From positions 124,001 through 188,000 of the forward strand of contig JAPZLL010000016.1 of NCBI GenBank assembly GCA_036250225.1: a stretch of 64,000 nt of DNA. The letters run 5' to 3'. Within the stretch, counting starts at the first letter, position 1. Every line of letters starts with the position of its first letter. Both the position numbers and the translations under genes were made by a program. Under the pieces are notes generated by a model. The model had not been told where the DNA came from. It searched no databases and saw only the letters and a list, made by a program, of their open reading frames with translations. The DNA comes from Cercophora sp. LCS_1. Taxonomy: Eukaryota > Ascomycota > Sordariomycetes > Sordariales > Lasiosphaeriaceae. Shown in pieces: positions 1-12,687 of the stretch.

Positions 1-1404
1 TGCGCGAGTCATCCCCTTTCGGACGAGAGGCTACAGACGGGGAGGAGCGGAACACGTTCTGGGTGGATGGGGGACCAAAACGGGTTGGCGGCAAATGCAA
101 CTTGACAGTTGCGGTCAGTGAATGGCACAATGGATGTGGTGAGCCGAAACAAATGACATCTGCCCGCTCGGGATGTGTGGATTGTGTGGATGTGTGGATG
201 TGCATTGAGTTTGTTCTGAAAATCTCCGTGGAACAGATGGTGTCTCCACTGTAAGCATCCCTGGGGGAGAGAGCCCAGAGGATTGGGTGTGTCGTCAGAG
301 ATCAGCGGCTGCGCCGATGACCCAAGGGAGCGGATCGACCCTTCAATGTTGAGCCAACCGCCAATCATGAGACGCTTTCAAGTTTCGGCAAGTTCATTGG
401 GTAGGATGCAAGAAAAAAACAGCTCATTGCATAGACACAGTTCAGAGAATGACAATTATGGGGGAAAATCGATCGTGTTTTTTCGGGGATGATGACAGCC
501 TCACTGGCGTCCAACAGACTGAGCTACTTGAGTGGGGGGAGTAGTGGGTGAACCCAAATCGCCCCCGATTACATGTCCTCCGAGGGTTGTGATTGCGAGC
601 ACAACGGAGCCTAATGTCGCGCCGCGATGGCCCGCATGCCTTTCCATAAACATCTCCCCCAAGATCCAGCCGCTGTTACCTGTGATTCGTGCCACCATCC
701 GTCCTAGTAGACGAAGTAAACGAGCACGTTCCGCGATTCCTTCGCCTTGCCATCCAGTCCCTCCACTTCCTGCCCCGGGTTGGGGTATCCTCTAGCTCCT
801 CGCATGGCACGGTCTCTCAGATCCTCCTGATTGCACAAACTCGTCGAATCGACGTGCCACGCAACCTCTAGAAGCCCTCCCGAGATCGCGGCCATTTCCT
901 TCCGAGGAGCAGACTCCTTCCCGTCCCGTGCCAGTCTGAGTCGGAACCATGTGTTGATATGCAAGCGTTGATGTATCTAGATGCAAAAGTCGTAGCGTGG
1001 GCGAAATGCTCCCGGTCGTGATCGCGTTTGTCTGTCTCGAAATGAAAGGGATTACCAACGCCAGGTTGAGCGGTCATCATTAGTCGTTTCGTCGCGAAGC
1101 TGTGATTTCGAAAACGATGGAAGAACCTCGACCGCAACTCGCTTGGTGGATAAGTGCTGTCTGAAATGTTGTATCGTGCTGTGGTGTGTCGTCCATATGC
1201 TGGGGGAGGGGATTGCGGATGAATGCAGTGTAGCCAAAAAAGAGAATTGATATCAAAAGGAAACCCAAACTCGAACCCCAACAGCCCCTGGTGCGCTCAA
1301 AAGACCCGAAGCTTTTTGTTTGATTCCCATGCTTGCCGAAGCATGTGCGAGAGTGGCGTGCTGTCCATGTCATTGCCGTCGGCGGCTATGACTGCACCTC
1401 ACTG
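1..1404. other. Left-edge intergenic region
   Basis: No gene can be supported here. Short overlapping ORFs occur on both strands but carry no recognisable motif or third-position bias. A short TGTGGAT-type repeat lies at about 174-205. The right part is the 3' flank of the minus-strand cysteine-rich gene. Confidence 0.5.
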
Positions 1405-2557
1405 TCACTTGAGTTTCAAATCCTCAAGCTTGGCCTGAACGCTCTTCCAGACCTCTGGATCCGGTTCCGGTTCGACTTTCCTCGGCGTGAGTCGCTCGCA
1501 CGATGCGCAGTTCCGATGCTTGCAACCCGGGCAGGCAGCCTCCTCGGACGGAGGAGCCGAGTAGATCGTCTTGCAGTCGTGGCATTGGTAGTGTCCAATC
1601 TTGCTTCCCGGTGCGTCCCCTGGGTAACCATAGGGGAATTTATCCTTCTTTGCTCTGCGTGGGTGTTAGCATGAGACTTTGGGCCGGGCAAATAAAGCAG
1701 TGTAACTTACGGGTCTCGTGGACAATCCGTGCACCGGATATGTGAACAGCCATCGCAAGTTTTGACCTTCGGGCCGAAGAGCTTGGAGCATTGGCAGCAG
1801 TTGCGTCTGACGCGCTGTCGGGGCTTCCTGTGAACCAGGTCCTGACCACCCGTCTTCGCCGGGCGCTTGAGAACAACCTTTTTGTCCGTCGTGTCCCAGT
1901 CGGGGATAATGGGCGGGTTCTCGGCCCTTTCCTTGAGAATGGCGGCGCGCTTCTTGCGGCTCTCCTCTCTCTCGGCTTCGGTACGCTTCGGGGGCACGCG
2001 CGGGCACTGCTTGCAGCGAGGGTGCTTGCACTTCGGGCATTCCTTTGCGACGCCAAACGAGGCGCTGCAGACGTGGCACTTGCGATGCACACGCATCTTG
2101 ATGGGCTTCTCGACGCGGAGAACATGTCCCTCGGACGAGTGCCATTCGCTAGGCTTGAGCTCGACACCATAGAGCTCGCCGAGTTTCTTTGCACGCTCTG
2201 CAAAAACTTGGGCCCTGGGGATCTTCTCCGGCTCCGCACCCTCAGCCTTCTTGGTTTCAACCGGTGGGGTTTCGCTGCAACCTTGGTTAGCTGGAGCTCG
2301 TCCGATGATATCAGATGAACCCTAAAGACAAGCTAAAAGGACTTGTCATGCGATGCACAATAGAAAGATGTCAATTACCCAGTGATGTCCTCGCCGCCAG
2401 GTGCAGCAGAGGTGCTGCCTCTGACCGAAAGAGTCGAGAGCCTCCGGTCGGCCTTCTTCCACACGGTCTTGGCCCGTGAGAGAAGCTTGCCCAACCCTTT
2501 CTCCTTCTTCTTCTCATCCTTGGGGACCGGCGGTCCTTCCTGGGCGGGTGAGCTCAT
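1405..2557 (-). CDS. Three-module CxxC zinc-binding protein, function unknown
   Basis: Three exons on the minus strand: 2379-2557, 1711-2274 and 1405-1654. Donors read GTAATT and GTAAGT; acceptors are TTGCAG and CACGCAG. The joins close in frame to a 330-residue protein. The first about 60 residues are basic and Lys-rich, with a short amphipathic stretch (LGKLLSRAKTVWKKADRRL). The rest holds three six-Cys modules of the form CxxC-x(9-13)-CxxC-x4-CxxC. One begins at CHVC, one at CCQC, and one, completed by exon 3, at CHDC. Spacing this regular implies structural zinc sites of zinc-ribbon or knuckle type. No catalytic motif or signal peptide is seen, so a nucleic-acid or protein scaffold role is only inference. 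It resembles uncharacterised Cys-rich proteins of filamentous fungi, but I cannot name the family. The gene model is solid; the function is unknown. Confidence 0.85.
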
Positions 2558-5500
2558 GTTGGTTGATGTGGCTGGTCGTTAGTTAATAATGTTGTGTGGT
2601 TGTTGGATCAAAACATGGGCCCGGATTAGTGATGTCCGCGGCGTGATTGACCTGGTGGAGATGGATGGGTACAATTGCGTGCACGCAGTAAGTTCTGGTG
2701 AGGTAGTGAGGTGGTCGACCCGACGGTGCGTTCCCGGGGAAGATATCTGAAATCTGACGGGCGTGAGCGATCGGGGACGGCGATTGGGACAGTCAGTCCA
2801 GGCGCGCGGGAAGGCGACAGTCGGTCAGAGCCAAATAATGCTGTGCCAATGAAACACGCCCCGTCGATCAAAGCGGTTTGCTGGGAAATGCGTCGAAGCA
2901 ATCCTCCTCCCAATCAGTCAGCAAGCTTTCGATCGACTTGCACCGCGTGTAGTGCTGTCGAGGTTTGAGGCGTCGCTGGTCGATGGCAGCGGCGGTGTTG
3001 TTGGCGGACCCAGCTGCTCGGTGGTCTGGGGAAAGGGAAAGGGGAGGAGGAGGATGATGTGGATGGTGCGGGAAGGGAAAAGCGGAGTCGCCAGACACGG
3101 GCAGCCAGTGCAGGTGCGTGTGGCGGTCGAGGCTAGTCTCGCAGCAGAAGCAGCAGCCAAATGGACTGGACGGATGCGCCTGGCAGCACGCAGCAGCAGT
3201 GGCAGCAACAGGCGATGGAAACGAGCGAGGGTGCATCACGCTAGCGATAGCGTCGACAGGTTCGGTATGGCCCACGCCAATTGTGGAACACGGGGCCAGG
3301 ACCACCTCAGCAACCCACCATGCCCCAAAGGTCAAAAGCAGGCGTCCACCGCTTGTCAATAGCGTGGTGCGTGGGCAAGAGCCAGGCGCCGTCTTGCCCG
3401 ATTGCCCGATTTTTCGCTGTCCCAGGTCAAATCGAGGTGCCGGGGCGGCAAGCGTTGCTGCCAGTCCACAACCTCTAATTCCAGTTGCTAATTGTCGTTG
3501 CCGTTGCCAACGCGATCCATTCGTTGTCTGCTGGCGGGTCCCGGCGCGATGGGTGTACGGCGAACGGTAAGGCACCTTTGCGGTACAGCAGCGGAGCGCG
3601 GGCACAAAACAAAGCGTTGGTGCCTCCGAAGTCACGGCGCTGGAATTCCCAAGGGCTTGGGTGGGTTGCGAGACAGACAGGTGGCTCCAGCTTTTAGGCG
3701 AGCGGCCCATCCAGCAAGGGATTGCGGAGCGGGATTGAGCAGAGGAGCAGCTCCCGAGCCACCGAGCCCAGGGAGTGGCCAGTCACGGCCTTTGCCCCTC
3801 TGCTGGAATTTGGAAGGAGAACTGCCCCACGGCCGCGGATTGGACAGACGGGTTGCGGGGCCTACTATCCCTGCTCTCTCGACCGGCGAAACTGGAAAGT
3901 CGTCCGTCCCAGCGTTGGAAGGGCGGGGCCTGCTGCAAACCGGTACTCGACCAGTCAGAGATCGCCTCCAAGACCGCTCCGTCTCCTCCACCATCCCTCG
4001 CAGGCAAAAGTGCCGAATCCATTTCCTGATTCTCTCACCCGGCGTTCTGGAAGCTTCAGGCGCCGTTGACAAACGGTTCGCGACCTCGGTTTCGGGAATT
4101 TCTAATGATTTTAATTAAGTCAATCTGAAGACGCTCCTTTGGCTACCGCTACCATTTTGAAGGGCGGGAAAATACAAGCTCGTGAACCGCAAGCGCTCGG
4201 AAAGTGGATGGCAAGAACTCAACGGCGAAGCAGGGTCGTGATCCTTGGCACATCATCCGACGTTGAATGGGCCCGTGCCAGTCATGTCCCCTGTTGGTGG
4301 CGTTTTAGCAGAGGACCTCGCAGCAAATCTGTCAAGGGTGCGACGGGGGGTGTGGTCAAGGGTGGTGGTTTGCATCCGTCAATCTGACGGATAGCTAGCG
4401 GATCAACGGGGGCTCGATGCACAACGCTCCGAAACATCCCTCACATAAAATTCCAGAAGACCGTTTTCTCGACCCCGCCTGCTGGCGACACGAACACCGA
4501 GTATCCAACGACGAGCCCTCGGCGCGATACCACAAACCCGCACGATCGAGTGACTCAAAGACGACAGCTTGCAGATGGTGGCATGCGCAGGTGGCAGGTC
4601 AGCCGACAACCCTGCTGCTGAAGGACAGGCCCCAGGCGCCAAAGCAACGCTCTCCCGGCAGGATGGTTGGGTCGCAAGAGGGGAGCCTCCGTCCTAACGT
4701 GGTGTCTAGATCCGAATACCTTCCGGATAAACAGCTAGAGGCCACCCTATTGCCTTTGCATACTTCTAGCTATGATGCGGGATTTAGCGCCCTTGCCCAA
4801 TGTTGCGCGCTCACAGGGTTCGACGACATTGCCATGGCCTGTTCCAATGTCCTTGCGTTGTGGAATCTGACACGTCGCTATGGCGGCAGGAGAAACGTGC
4901 CATTCTGTCTTGGTATCCATTTAGAGCTACCCAGACGCGGCGAAACCACTGATTGCCAAAGCGTCCTCTCCTTCTCGGGGGGACATGTTATCAGTGAGAC
5001 CGCACGTTCGCTAGGGCTGTGCCTCGGCCTAACAGCTTCAAATCCCGAATGCGAGTCTGCAAGGCACGCTCCGGCGTCGAGGAAACAACTGGATAGGCCA
5101 ACATTCCATTCTATTGCTGAGCTAGAGTCGGGCCATCTCGTTTCAAAATGAGCATTTCAATGCCTTGCCTTGGCACCAACAAATCGACTCTAGAGTAAGG
5201 GCCATTATACCTACCGGGAACAAACATGGAACAACCCTGATCCACTTGCCTGGAGTCGTGGTGGCTTCCGGCATGAAGCCGCCGTCCCAAACGTCGCCAT
5301 ACTAATGCACAGCAACATCCAATGCGCTGGCTCCCATCTGGCCTTGGTTTTGGAACTGGAATCTGGACCGGCACGACGAAATAGCGACGACCGACCCTCT
5401 CGGCACGACTCTGAACCACCTGCATTGGGTGACCGAAGGCAATATCCGGCAATTAATCCTCGGCCGTTGGACCCAACCAAGCCAACGTGGCGTAAGTTTG

Positions 5501-8009
5501 GCCTGGATGCTCGGATGCAAGTGTGTGGGAAAGATTGCACCATGCTTGACGGACCCTCTGACGAGTTGGTGGTCGTTTATGCCTGAACCAAACTGTCGGG
5601 TCACCGGCAGATTTGCCAGTTTCTTTTGTCAACTTTCGCCTGTCTTCTGCCATGAAGATTGAAGTATGCTTGAATCTTGTTTCTCACGCCCTTTCTATCC
5701 TCAGTCTGGCAGTGGCTACTACAGTATCAACGCAGGATTTTAGTGTCCTTGCAATAGTCTGCACCGTCTCAGGAATTCGGCGGTACAACGCGCTCCCGGT
5801 GCAAGCATCACCCTTCGAGGACTGTTGCGTGCATTGTATTGGATGAGACTAGCAGTCTGGAGGGAGTTAGCGAGTATAATGCGGTCGTTGGGCTCGACGG
5901 CCGTGCTGGATGGATGGCCGGTCCAAGTTGTCTCTGGATTGCCCGCCTCTCTGCCGGGCCACTAAGAGCAGAGCCCGTTGTGCGATCTCCATGTCAATCC
6001 TGCATCGCCGACATCTCTGTTGCCACAACCCCGCAGGGGCCATCACACGTCGAAGGCTCTTCAAGTCAATCTTCGCCGCAACGCAACCCTCTTCACAAGC
6101 CAGGCCGCCCCCATGTCAGCCCACCCACAGTTATCCGCGGCATGGCGTTGTCGGGACGCACTGACCAACTGAAGATCTCGACGGGGAATCGCGTCACCTC
6201 CCCGCCGTCTTCCATCGGTTTTGCCGTCCAAAGTGGGTGGGGTCGTCTTTGCCGCCTCCCCTGGATTCGTGCACAGTAAGACGCCTGCTTCCATATCGGA
6301 GTTTTTCCTCTGCGGACGGCCGTCGGTTTGTGTCACTCGTTTGCGAGAACTCGGAGGAGCCGCGGGATTCCTGTTCGACCCCCGCAAGCGGACTGCATCC
6401 GCGGCCAATGGGACATCGTCTGCTTTCTGCAGCTGCTGGTTTCCCGCTTCCCCGTGTTACCATTGCGTGACTTGTTTATGCTAGTGCTCTTCTTTTAGGG
6501 AGACGCCCGAAAGAAATTTTCAGGGCCCCAGAGGCGAACACGTCGTCAAGGATTGCAGCGGAAAAGACGGCCGGTACGGTCGGAGATCGGTTCCGTGCGG
6601 GTTGTGAAAAAAGCAATGAACAAGCTCAACCGACCTAGTGGAGAAACGGTGGGTTTTGGCTCCGCGGGCGCTCCCGCCCTCCCGTGCAAGGAGCTGGAGC
6701 CCCACAAGACCGCTGTGTCCCCCGAAGTCGGTTGACTGGTCGATGGACGAGAGCTCAGCGGCCTTGGGAGGTGTGTAGGATCCGTCATGCTGGTGAGATA
6801 TGCAAAGGCCTGTCAACGTTCATCTCGGCAGTCGAGGGTTGCGTTACGTGGTCAAGGTGTTGTGATCGTGACTTTGACGCCCCGAAGCGATTTGCCGGGG
6901 CTAGTTTCCGGCAATCCAAAGAAGATAGCAGCCCGCCCTACGTTGTGCTCGCGTCCAAACCCTGTTTGCGGTGATCAAGGGTCTACCAGCTCACGTCGGG
7001 GCCATGAAGCTGCGTCACTGGTCCAATGCTGATAAAACGCTCGTTGGACACTTTGTGCATACCTGCAAGTCGAGTTGACGGTTGTTTGTGTTACCATCAA
7101 CAACAAATTCTGCCCGTGAAGCCCTCTGCCACTGTTCTGTCTGGCGATACAAAGCATGCACATACCAAACAAACACTTATGCTCCCGAGCTTTATTGCGG
7201 GTAAAGACCGCAGATGAAATAGCTTGATTTCTTCCACCACGTATCCATGGGTTGGGGCCCCACTGCTGCCGTCTGGTAGTCTGTTAGTGAGCGGGATGAT
7301 GGCAATCTGTCGACGGACAAACTAGCCACACAATGCAGTTGACGCCCCCAAAACAGAGACTCATGTACAAAACTTCTGGGGAGAAGGGATTAATCTCTTG
7401 TCAATGGTATTTCCAGGACCTGTATTATGGAAAAGGAACTCGAAGTCGTGACCCTCCCGCATCACTAACATTCGAATTGCACGTCTTACAGCGTTTGAAG
7501 CCCGCTTATTTTGTACCGGAGCCAGGACCAAGACGAGAGCAACAACCACATTAAAAATCAAGTTGTGACGAATCAAAATGGTAAAGCACGACAAAGAAAG
7601 GGGTTGCGGTTTCCTTCAACCAAAATCTAAATAGTTGCCCTTCGACAGCTGCCTGGACTCAAGGTAGCAAAGACTCCATCGCAAAAACGCCACGGTTCCA
7701 TCCAGCAAACGGTTTTGGTGGATCTTGGCCAGGTGTAGATCAGCCAAATTTCCAACCCGGGAAATCTTCGGCAGCACTGGGACAGCGGCCTGACTCAGAA
7801 GCCGTGACGCGAAAAAAAACATATCGAGAAACACGTCTTCCAACTCTCAACCCCAGGATCAAGCGAAGGAAACCAAACCTCGATTGCCAGATCATCCTTG
7901 CCGAACGCATCTATCCCTCCCCGCAGTTCAATTCTCCTCACCGACACCGACTGTGCAAAGCTATCTGCACAGCCGTCCGCCCAATTTCTGAGTTCGCGCA
8001 AGTTCCTTT
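2558..8009. other. 5.4-kb gene-poor region
   Basis: No gene is confidently supported. Several ORFs of 100-280 codons exist (for example 2868-3710 minus, 3492-4118 plus and 4417-5151 plus). They overlap each other on both strands, lack family motifs and lack the C/G-rich third positions of the real genes here. Regulatory DNA or a non-coding transcript is possible, but nothing in the sequence identifies one. The pyrimidine-rich stretch just before 8010 looks like the promoter and leader of the F-box gene. Confidence 0.45.
5652..5846 (+). CDS. Possible small secreted protein (doubtful)
   Basis: A 64-codon ORF starts with MKIEVCLNLVSHALSILSLA. This N-terminus has a hydrophobic core like a signal peptide, with possible cleavage near the Ala/Thr/Ser-rich stretch at residues 20-27. 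Four further Cys residues follow, three of them in a CCVHC cluster close to the C-terminus. Codon third positions show no coding bias, the ORF is short, and no family is recognised. A chance ORF is at least as likely as a gene. It is listed only because a hydrophobic N-terminus plus a Cys cluster is the usual outline of a small secreted fungal protein. Confidence 0.15.
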   Translation: MKIEVCLNLVSHALSILSLAVATTVSTQDFSVLAIVCTVSGIRRYNALPVQASPFEDCCVHCIG

Positions 8010-11000
8010 ATGCAGCACGGGCTGACCGAGACTTTCAAACACGAGTCCCAGAACAATCCACCCCAATTCTTCCCCTCTCCTTCCTCCCAAGATGGCTTTC
8101 AACCTCGGGTTCAACCAGGCTTGCCTAACGCTCCCCAGCCGCGCTCGCGCAGTCTGTCCCAGGGCTCCGAGCGCTCTGGCGCATCGGCAGGCTCCTTCGA
8201 CATTGGCCGTGTTGACCTTGCGCTGGGTCGACTGAGCATCGGCGATGCCGACGCCGCAACGCCCTCCCGGTTGACTGCTGCCGGTCAACGAATTTTGGAA
8301 TACGAAAATGCTGTTTCCGGGTCATCATCTCGACAGCCGCCTCACCCGACTCTCTTTCGAGTTGTCAAGCGACCCGGGAGCCCTTCCAGCGGGGTCCGGC
8401 TCACGGCCTTCCCCAATGGTACATACACATTGCCGCTGTCGCATTTCCAGATGCTAATTCTGCATCACAGAGATCTTGACCCATATCATATCCCATGTGC
8501 ACCCCGACTCCCACAGCGCCGTCGCATTGGTCTCGAAGCGGTTCTACGCTCTGGTCACCACGCCCTACGCATGGCGCGCCGCCTTCTTGCGATTTTTCCC
8601 AGGACACGATGCTCTGGTTACTGCGCGCAAGCCAGGAGCCACATCTCCAGAAAACGATGCGGCGGATGTGATTCGGTCAGAATCCCGGGTTTTCACACGC
8701 CTCACCTCTCTCGCTTCATGGCGCAGCGAGTATCTGCTGAGGACGCGCCTGCTTCGCAGCGTAGCTCGCGGGAAACCTGGTGGTGCTGGATCTGTGGCCC
8801 GTCTGAATCAGTCAGGGAAGAAAGCCGGGGCAGTCCTGACCTACAACTCAAAACTCCCATGGATGGTTACCAACATACACGCTACCTTTACGGGTGGTAA
8901 AAAGGGGCCCCGCGCTGTCCATGGCACCGCTGACCTTGGGATGTGTACTGTCAGTGACCCAACAACCGGCAAGATTGAAAAGTTTGGTCTCGATGACCCG
9001 TTCTCGTTTGCGCAGTTGGATGAGATGTTCCCGAACCTCGAGCCCTTCGGAATTGGGGATGGTCCCGCGGTTGTGTACAACGTCATGGATGTAAGCCAGC
9101 CTTACGGGATGGTAGGAGGCGAAGGGTTTCCTGGCGGACGGGCGTACTTCCGCGCTTCTGGACAACTGAGAGGAAAGTACCTTGGCCAGGACAGTGCTAT
9201 CATTGATATGGCGCCTGAAATCCCCAAGATTCCCGAGCTCACCGAAGCCATCTGCTCCGTCTGGATCGCAAAGTCCTCAAACGTCCCCTCCACGACCCAG
9301 TCGATGGTCGGTGTTTTGACAGGATCCACCCTTGGTGTTGTCACTGCTTACGCCCTCGGTTATGATTCAACGGGCCCGAGATTCTCCAACGGCGACATGA
9401 CGGCAAGGTGGATTCTGAGTCCCGGAGTTCCAATCGTCGATATCAAGGTCGACGATAAATACAACCAGAGGCGGAAGACCTTGGGTCGTGTTTGGGCTGT
9501 GGTCTTGAATGCCTTGGGCGAGGTGTTCTACTTGACCGAAACGCCAACTCCACCCCTCGCTCGGGCAAAGGCAGAGAACATGACCAAGGAAGCGTGGCAT
9601 GCGGGCAAAACCGTTTACTGGCAGCTCATTGAGCAGACTCGCCGGATTGCCCGCCCTGATGAGTTCGACAAGAATGCCACTCGAGGCGCTTACTCGCCCC
9701 GTTCTCCTTGTAACTCTATGGGGTTGAGTAGAGAACAGACGATTGCGGAGTCCAGGGAGATCGAAAAGTTCCTGCGCTACACGCCTGCGCATTTCCGCAG
9801 TGCTTGCCAGGGCTGGGACATGCGTCGCAATCTTGAAGTCGACTTTGCTAGTGGGGATGAAACCGGGATTGGCGAGGCCATTTTCGTCATCACATGCGGC
9901 CACGAACAGGGTGAACCGGCATCGTTAGTCAGACTTGCGCGCGGAAGTTTTATGGGGAGCAACACTCCCGCCAGTGCTTTGACTCCTGTAACACAGATCG
10001 AGACTACCCAGCCGTCCATCTTTGGGGGCCCCGAAAGTGTGGACGCTACCAACTTGTTGGCCCCGGAGGGCGAAGCTGGATCGCAATCGAACGAGGCGGC
10101 GTCAAGGCTGAGCGAGGAATGGCAGTGCTCAGAGTTCTCGTTGAAGAACCTCGGGTCAGCAGAGATCACAGCCAGCGCCATCGACATGTCAACATTTGCT
10201 ACTCTGGCAGCCTTTGAGGACCCGTTGCATTCGGGATCTATGGTGGCAGTGCTCAGTGCACCTAGTACCCCAACGTCCAAGAACGCGACAGGTGAAATAC
10301 CAGGTCGTCGGGGGCGACTTCTCGCGGTCGGAACCGATACTGGCGCAATCATTGCATGGAACACGAGAGACACGCTTGCTTCTGCGGCCGTGGCTCCTGT
10401 TCGGGTGATTCAGACAGAATCACCAGAGGTTACATGTGTTGCCGTTTCCTCGCTGTACCTTGTGCATGGTGGAAGCGACGGTCTCGTCCAGGCCTGGGAT
10501 CCATTGGCCTCGTCTCTCGAGCCGATTCGCACGCTCAGTGCAAAGTCGTCAGGCCGAATTCCACGGCACATTCTCAACGCTAACCCGGCCCTCCAGGATG
10601 CCAACTACTTCGCTGTCCGTGCCATCTTCCTTGATCCCGATCCGGCAGCGCTGAGGGGCATTCTATCCTTTGGAACCTTTCTCCGTTTCTGGACCTACAG
10701 CTCGTCGGGCCAAGCACCAGGACGGAAACGTCGTCCCCGACACTCCGATATTCATGGTCGGCTTGCTACCCGTCGCCACGGTGGCACGGTATCCAGCTAC
10801 ATTGCGGCGGAGGAAGCCGAGCTTCGCCATGAGCAGGAACACCGCTCGCGGGAGCTCGACCGGCTGCGGAAGAGATTTGGTGTTGGTTTGGGGGAGCTTA
10901 CTGAAGAAGAGGCAATTCAGTATGCGCAGATGATTTCCGAAGAAGCCTTCTTGCAGGACGAGACCCGTCGTTTGAGTGCAAGTGACACAGGTTCAGCTGG

Positions 11001-11511
11001 AGATATTGGCGAGACAGCGTCATCGACAGGCAGCATTGACACAGTCACTCCCGAACCGAGTCTTTCGGGCGCCAGCTCAAGTCACCTTCCGCCGCTTCAA
11101 GAAGAGATCGAAGATGATTACGAAGCCCAGATCCAGCGAGCCATCAGACTTTCGCTCCTCGAAGGCGTCAACGATGAGGGTCAGTCACCTCGCGGCCAAA
11201 GTTCGGGCGAGTATGAGTTTCAGGTCAAGATCAAGACCAAGGACAAGAAGAAGGGCAAGGGATCCCCGTCTGTTTCGCCATTTATAAACACCCCTGTGGC
11301 GTCACATAGCGGAACTAGCCGCGAAGCTGAGTGCTCACGTCCCGCTGTTGGGGTTGACGAAGATGAGGATCTGGCATTGGCACTCCAGTTGAGTCTTGCA
11401 GAGGAGGAAGCTCGCCAGGGCCAGGCTTCTCAAGCTGACGCGCTCGACAGCCACTGGGAGGACTATCCTGTTTTAGAGGCCAAGGGAAAAGGGAAGGGGA
11501 AGGGGGTGTGA
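8010..11511 (+). CDS. Ufo1-like F-box/WD40/UIM protein
   Basis: Two exons (8010-8418 and 8471-11511) with a 52-nt intron (GTACAT...CATCACAG) give 1149 residues. The splice completes the F-box: FPNEILTHIISHV followed by VALVSKRFYAL and a Trp, at roughly residues 130-180. The N-terminal 125 residues are Ser/Pro/Gln-rich and probably disordered. The middle contains WD-like units such as LLAVGTDTGAIIAWNTRD and LVHGGSDGLVQAWDP. The C-terminus has acidic UIM-type helices: a weaker one around EEAIQYAQMISEEAF, then AIRLSLLEG and LALALQLSLAEEE, before a Lys/Gly tail. F-box, beta-propeller and three UIMs is the layout of yeast Ufo1, an SCF substrate receptor that is itself ubiquitylated and turned over. 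The role is therefore probably SCF substrate recognition. A start at the ATG at 8092 is excluded because it is out of frame and soon stops. Confidence 0.85.
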
Positions 11512-12030
11512 AGCAGCCGTGTTGGTGGAGTGTGGGTTGAGCAAATGTTCAGTTTCGGGGATCTCACTTCGAGTTCGTTTCTAAGGTCAAGCTTTTGCTG
11601 ACCATAATGGGATGCCGTGGGCATCATTTACATCAAAGTGGTATTTGGAGGGGCACCTTCGTTGCGTGCTGCTGTTCGCATTGCTCGTTTGCGTGGCACG
11701 ACACAGGCGATGACCTGGATTTAATACAATCATCTTGACTTTTCAAACTCCCGAACCCCTTGTGACATGCCGATGGTGACGCAAAGCAGCGGTGACAGCT
11801 AACATTCAATGAAACCCATCCCATCCATCCCCTCGGAAGAAAAAAAAAAAGAAGACACTTGTCATGTCTACTCCCGCTTCGTTGGGAACCCACACAACTC
11901 CAACTCTGTCGTACCCCGCTCCCACCACTGCAACGTCGTCGTCACCAAGCCTTGCTCAGCTCGGTAGGCAAGGCAGGTACCGCACACCATGTTTACAAAA
12001 GGAGTATGGTTCGATTCAATGCCATGCATG

Positions 12031-12058
12031 TGTGCGTATGTGTGTGTGTGCGTGTGTG
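12031..12058. repeat. Imperfect (TG)n microsatellite
   Basis: An alternating purine-pyrimidine run of TG/CG dinucleotides with a few interruptions. It lies between two convergent genes. Confidence 0.8.
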
Positions 12059-12297
12059 GTCGGCATGCGCGCCAACTTTGTGCAATGCAAGACTGACAGG
12101 ATCGATATGGGGGCCGAAAGACGCTCCGCTTTGCTTCCGCTTGACACCCTCTTTTTTTCGGTCTCACGTGTCCGGTGAACAAATAAATGCATTATTGTAT
12201 GTTGTGAAACTATACCCCTATTTCCTACTTCCCGCTCCCTCAGCTCAGGGCGATGGAAACAAGTTAGAGGAAGACAGAAAGAGGGGGGGAAAAAACG

Positions 12298-12321
12298 GGT
12301 AGCGGTAGCGGTAGCGGGAGC
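12298..12321. repeat. (GGTAGC)3-4 hexanucleotide repeat
   Basis: Three exact GGTAGC units followed by GGGAGC. Confidence 0.85.
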
Positions 12322-12437
12322 GCCTTCCCCGCCTCCCCGCGTCAAGGGAAGAGATGCCACGGAAAGGACTCGCACACCACGGGAGACGCCCCGCCGGAAG
12401 AGACACGCTCACACGCAGCACGCGCGCAGGAGGAGTA

Positions 12438-12461
12438 GGCGCAGGCGCAGGCGCAAGCGCA
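12438..12461. repeat. (GGCGCA)3-4 hexanucleotide repeat
   Basis: Three exact GGCGCA units followed by AGCGCA. Confidence 0.85.
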
Positions 12462-12500
12462 AACAGGAGAGTATCGTGTGCGTGCGTGTGAGTGACCGAG

Positions 12501-12517
12501 TGTGTGTGTGTGTGTGT
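12501..12517. repeat. (TG)8 microsatellite
   Basis: Eight consecutive TG units with no interruption. Confidence 0.85.
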
Positions 12518-12670
12518 AGGAACGGGACGGCAACCGATGATGCTAAGCGAGCGAGCGCCGAGCGGGCGGTGTTCAAGCGAGGGAAAGAAATATGTGGTAT
12601 TGAAACAGGAACCGTGAAAAAAAGAGTTGGTGTGAGTGGAGGAAGGGAATTCTTCCGTCTATTCCGTGGT

Positions 12671-12687
12671 CAGCCAGCCAGCCAGCC
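12671..12687. repeat. (CAGC)4 tetranucleotide repeat
   Basis: Four CAGC units in tandem, followed by CATC/CAAC variants. Confidence 0.8.

Noticed and set aside
2868..3710. 280-codon minus-strand ORF
   Set aside because: Low-complexity Pro/His/Ser content and equally long ORFs on the other strand.
4417..5151. 244-codon plus-strand ORF
   Set aside because: Mixed third positions, no recognisable domain, no leader-like sequence upstream.
11955..12025. tRNA-like words (GCTCAGCTCGGTAGG ... GGTTCGATTC)
   Set aside because: The D and T stems do not pair and no acceptor stem closes.
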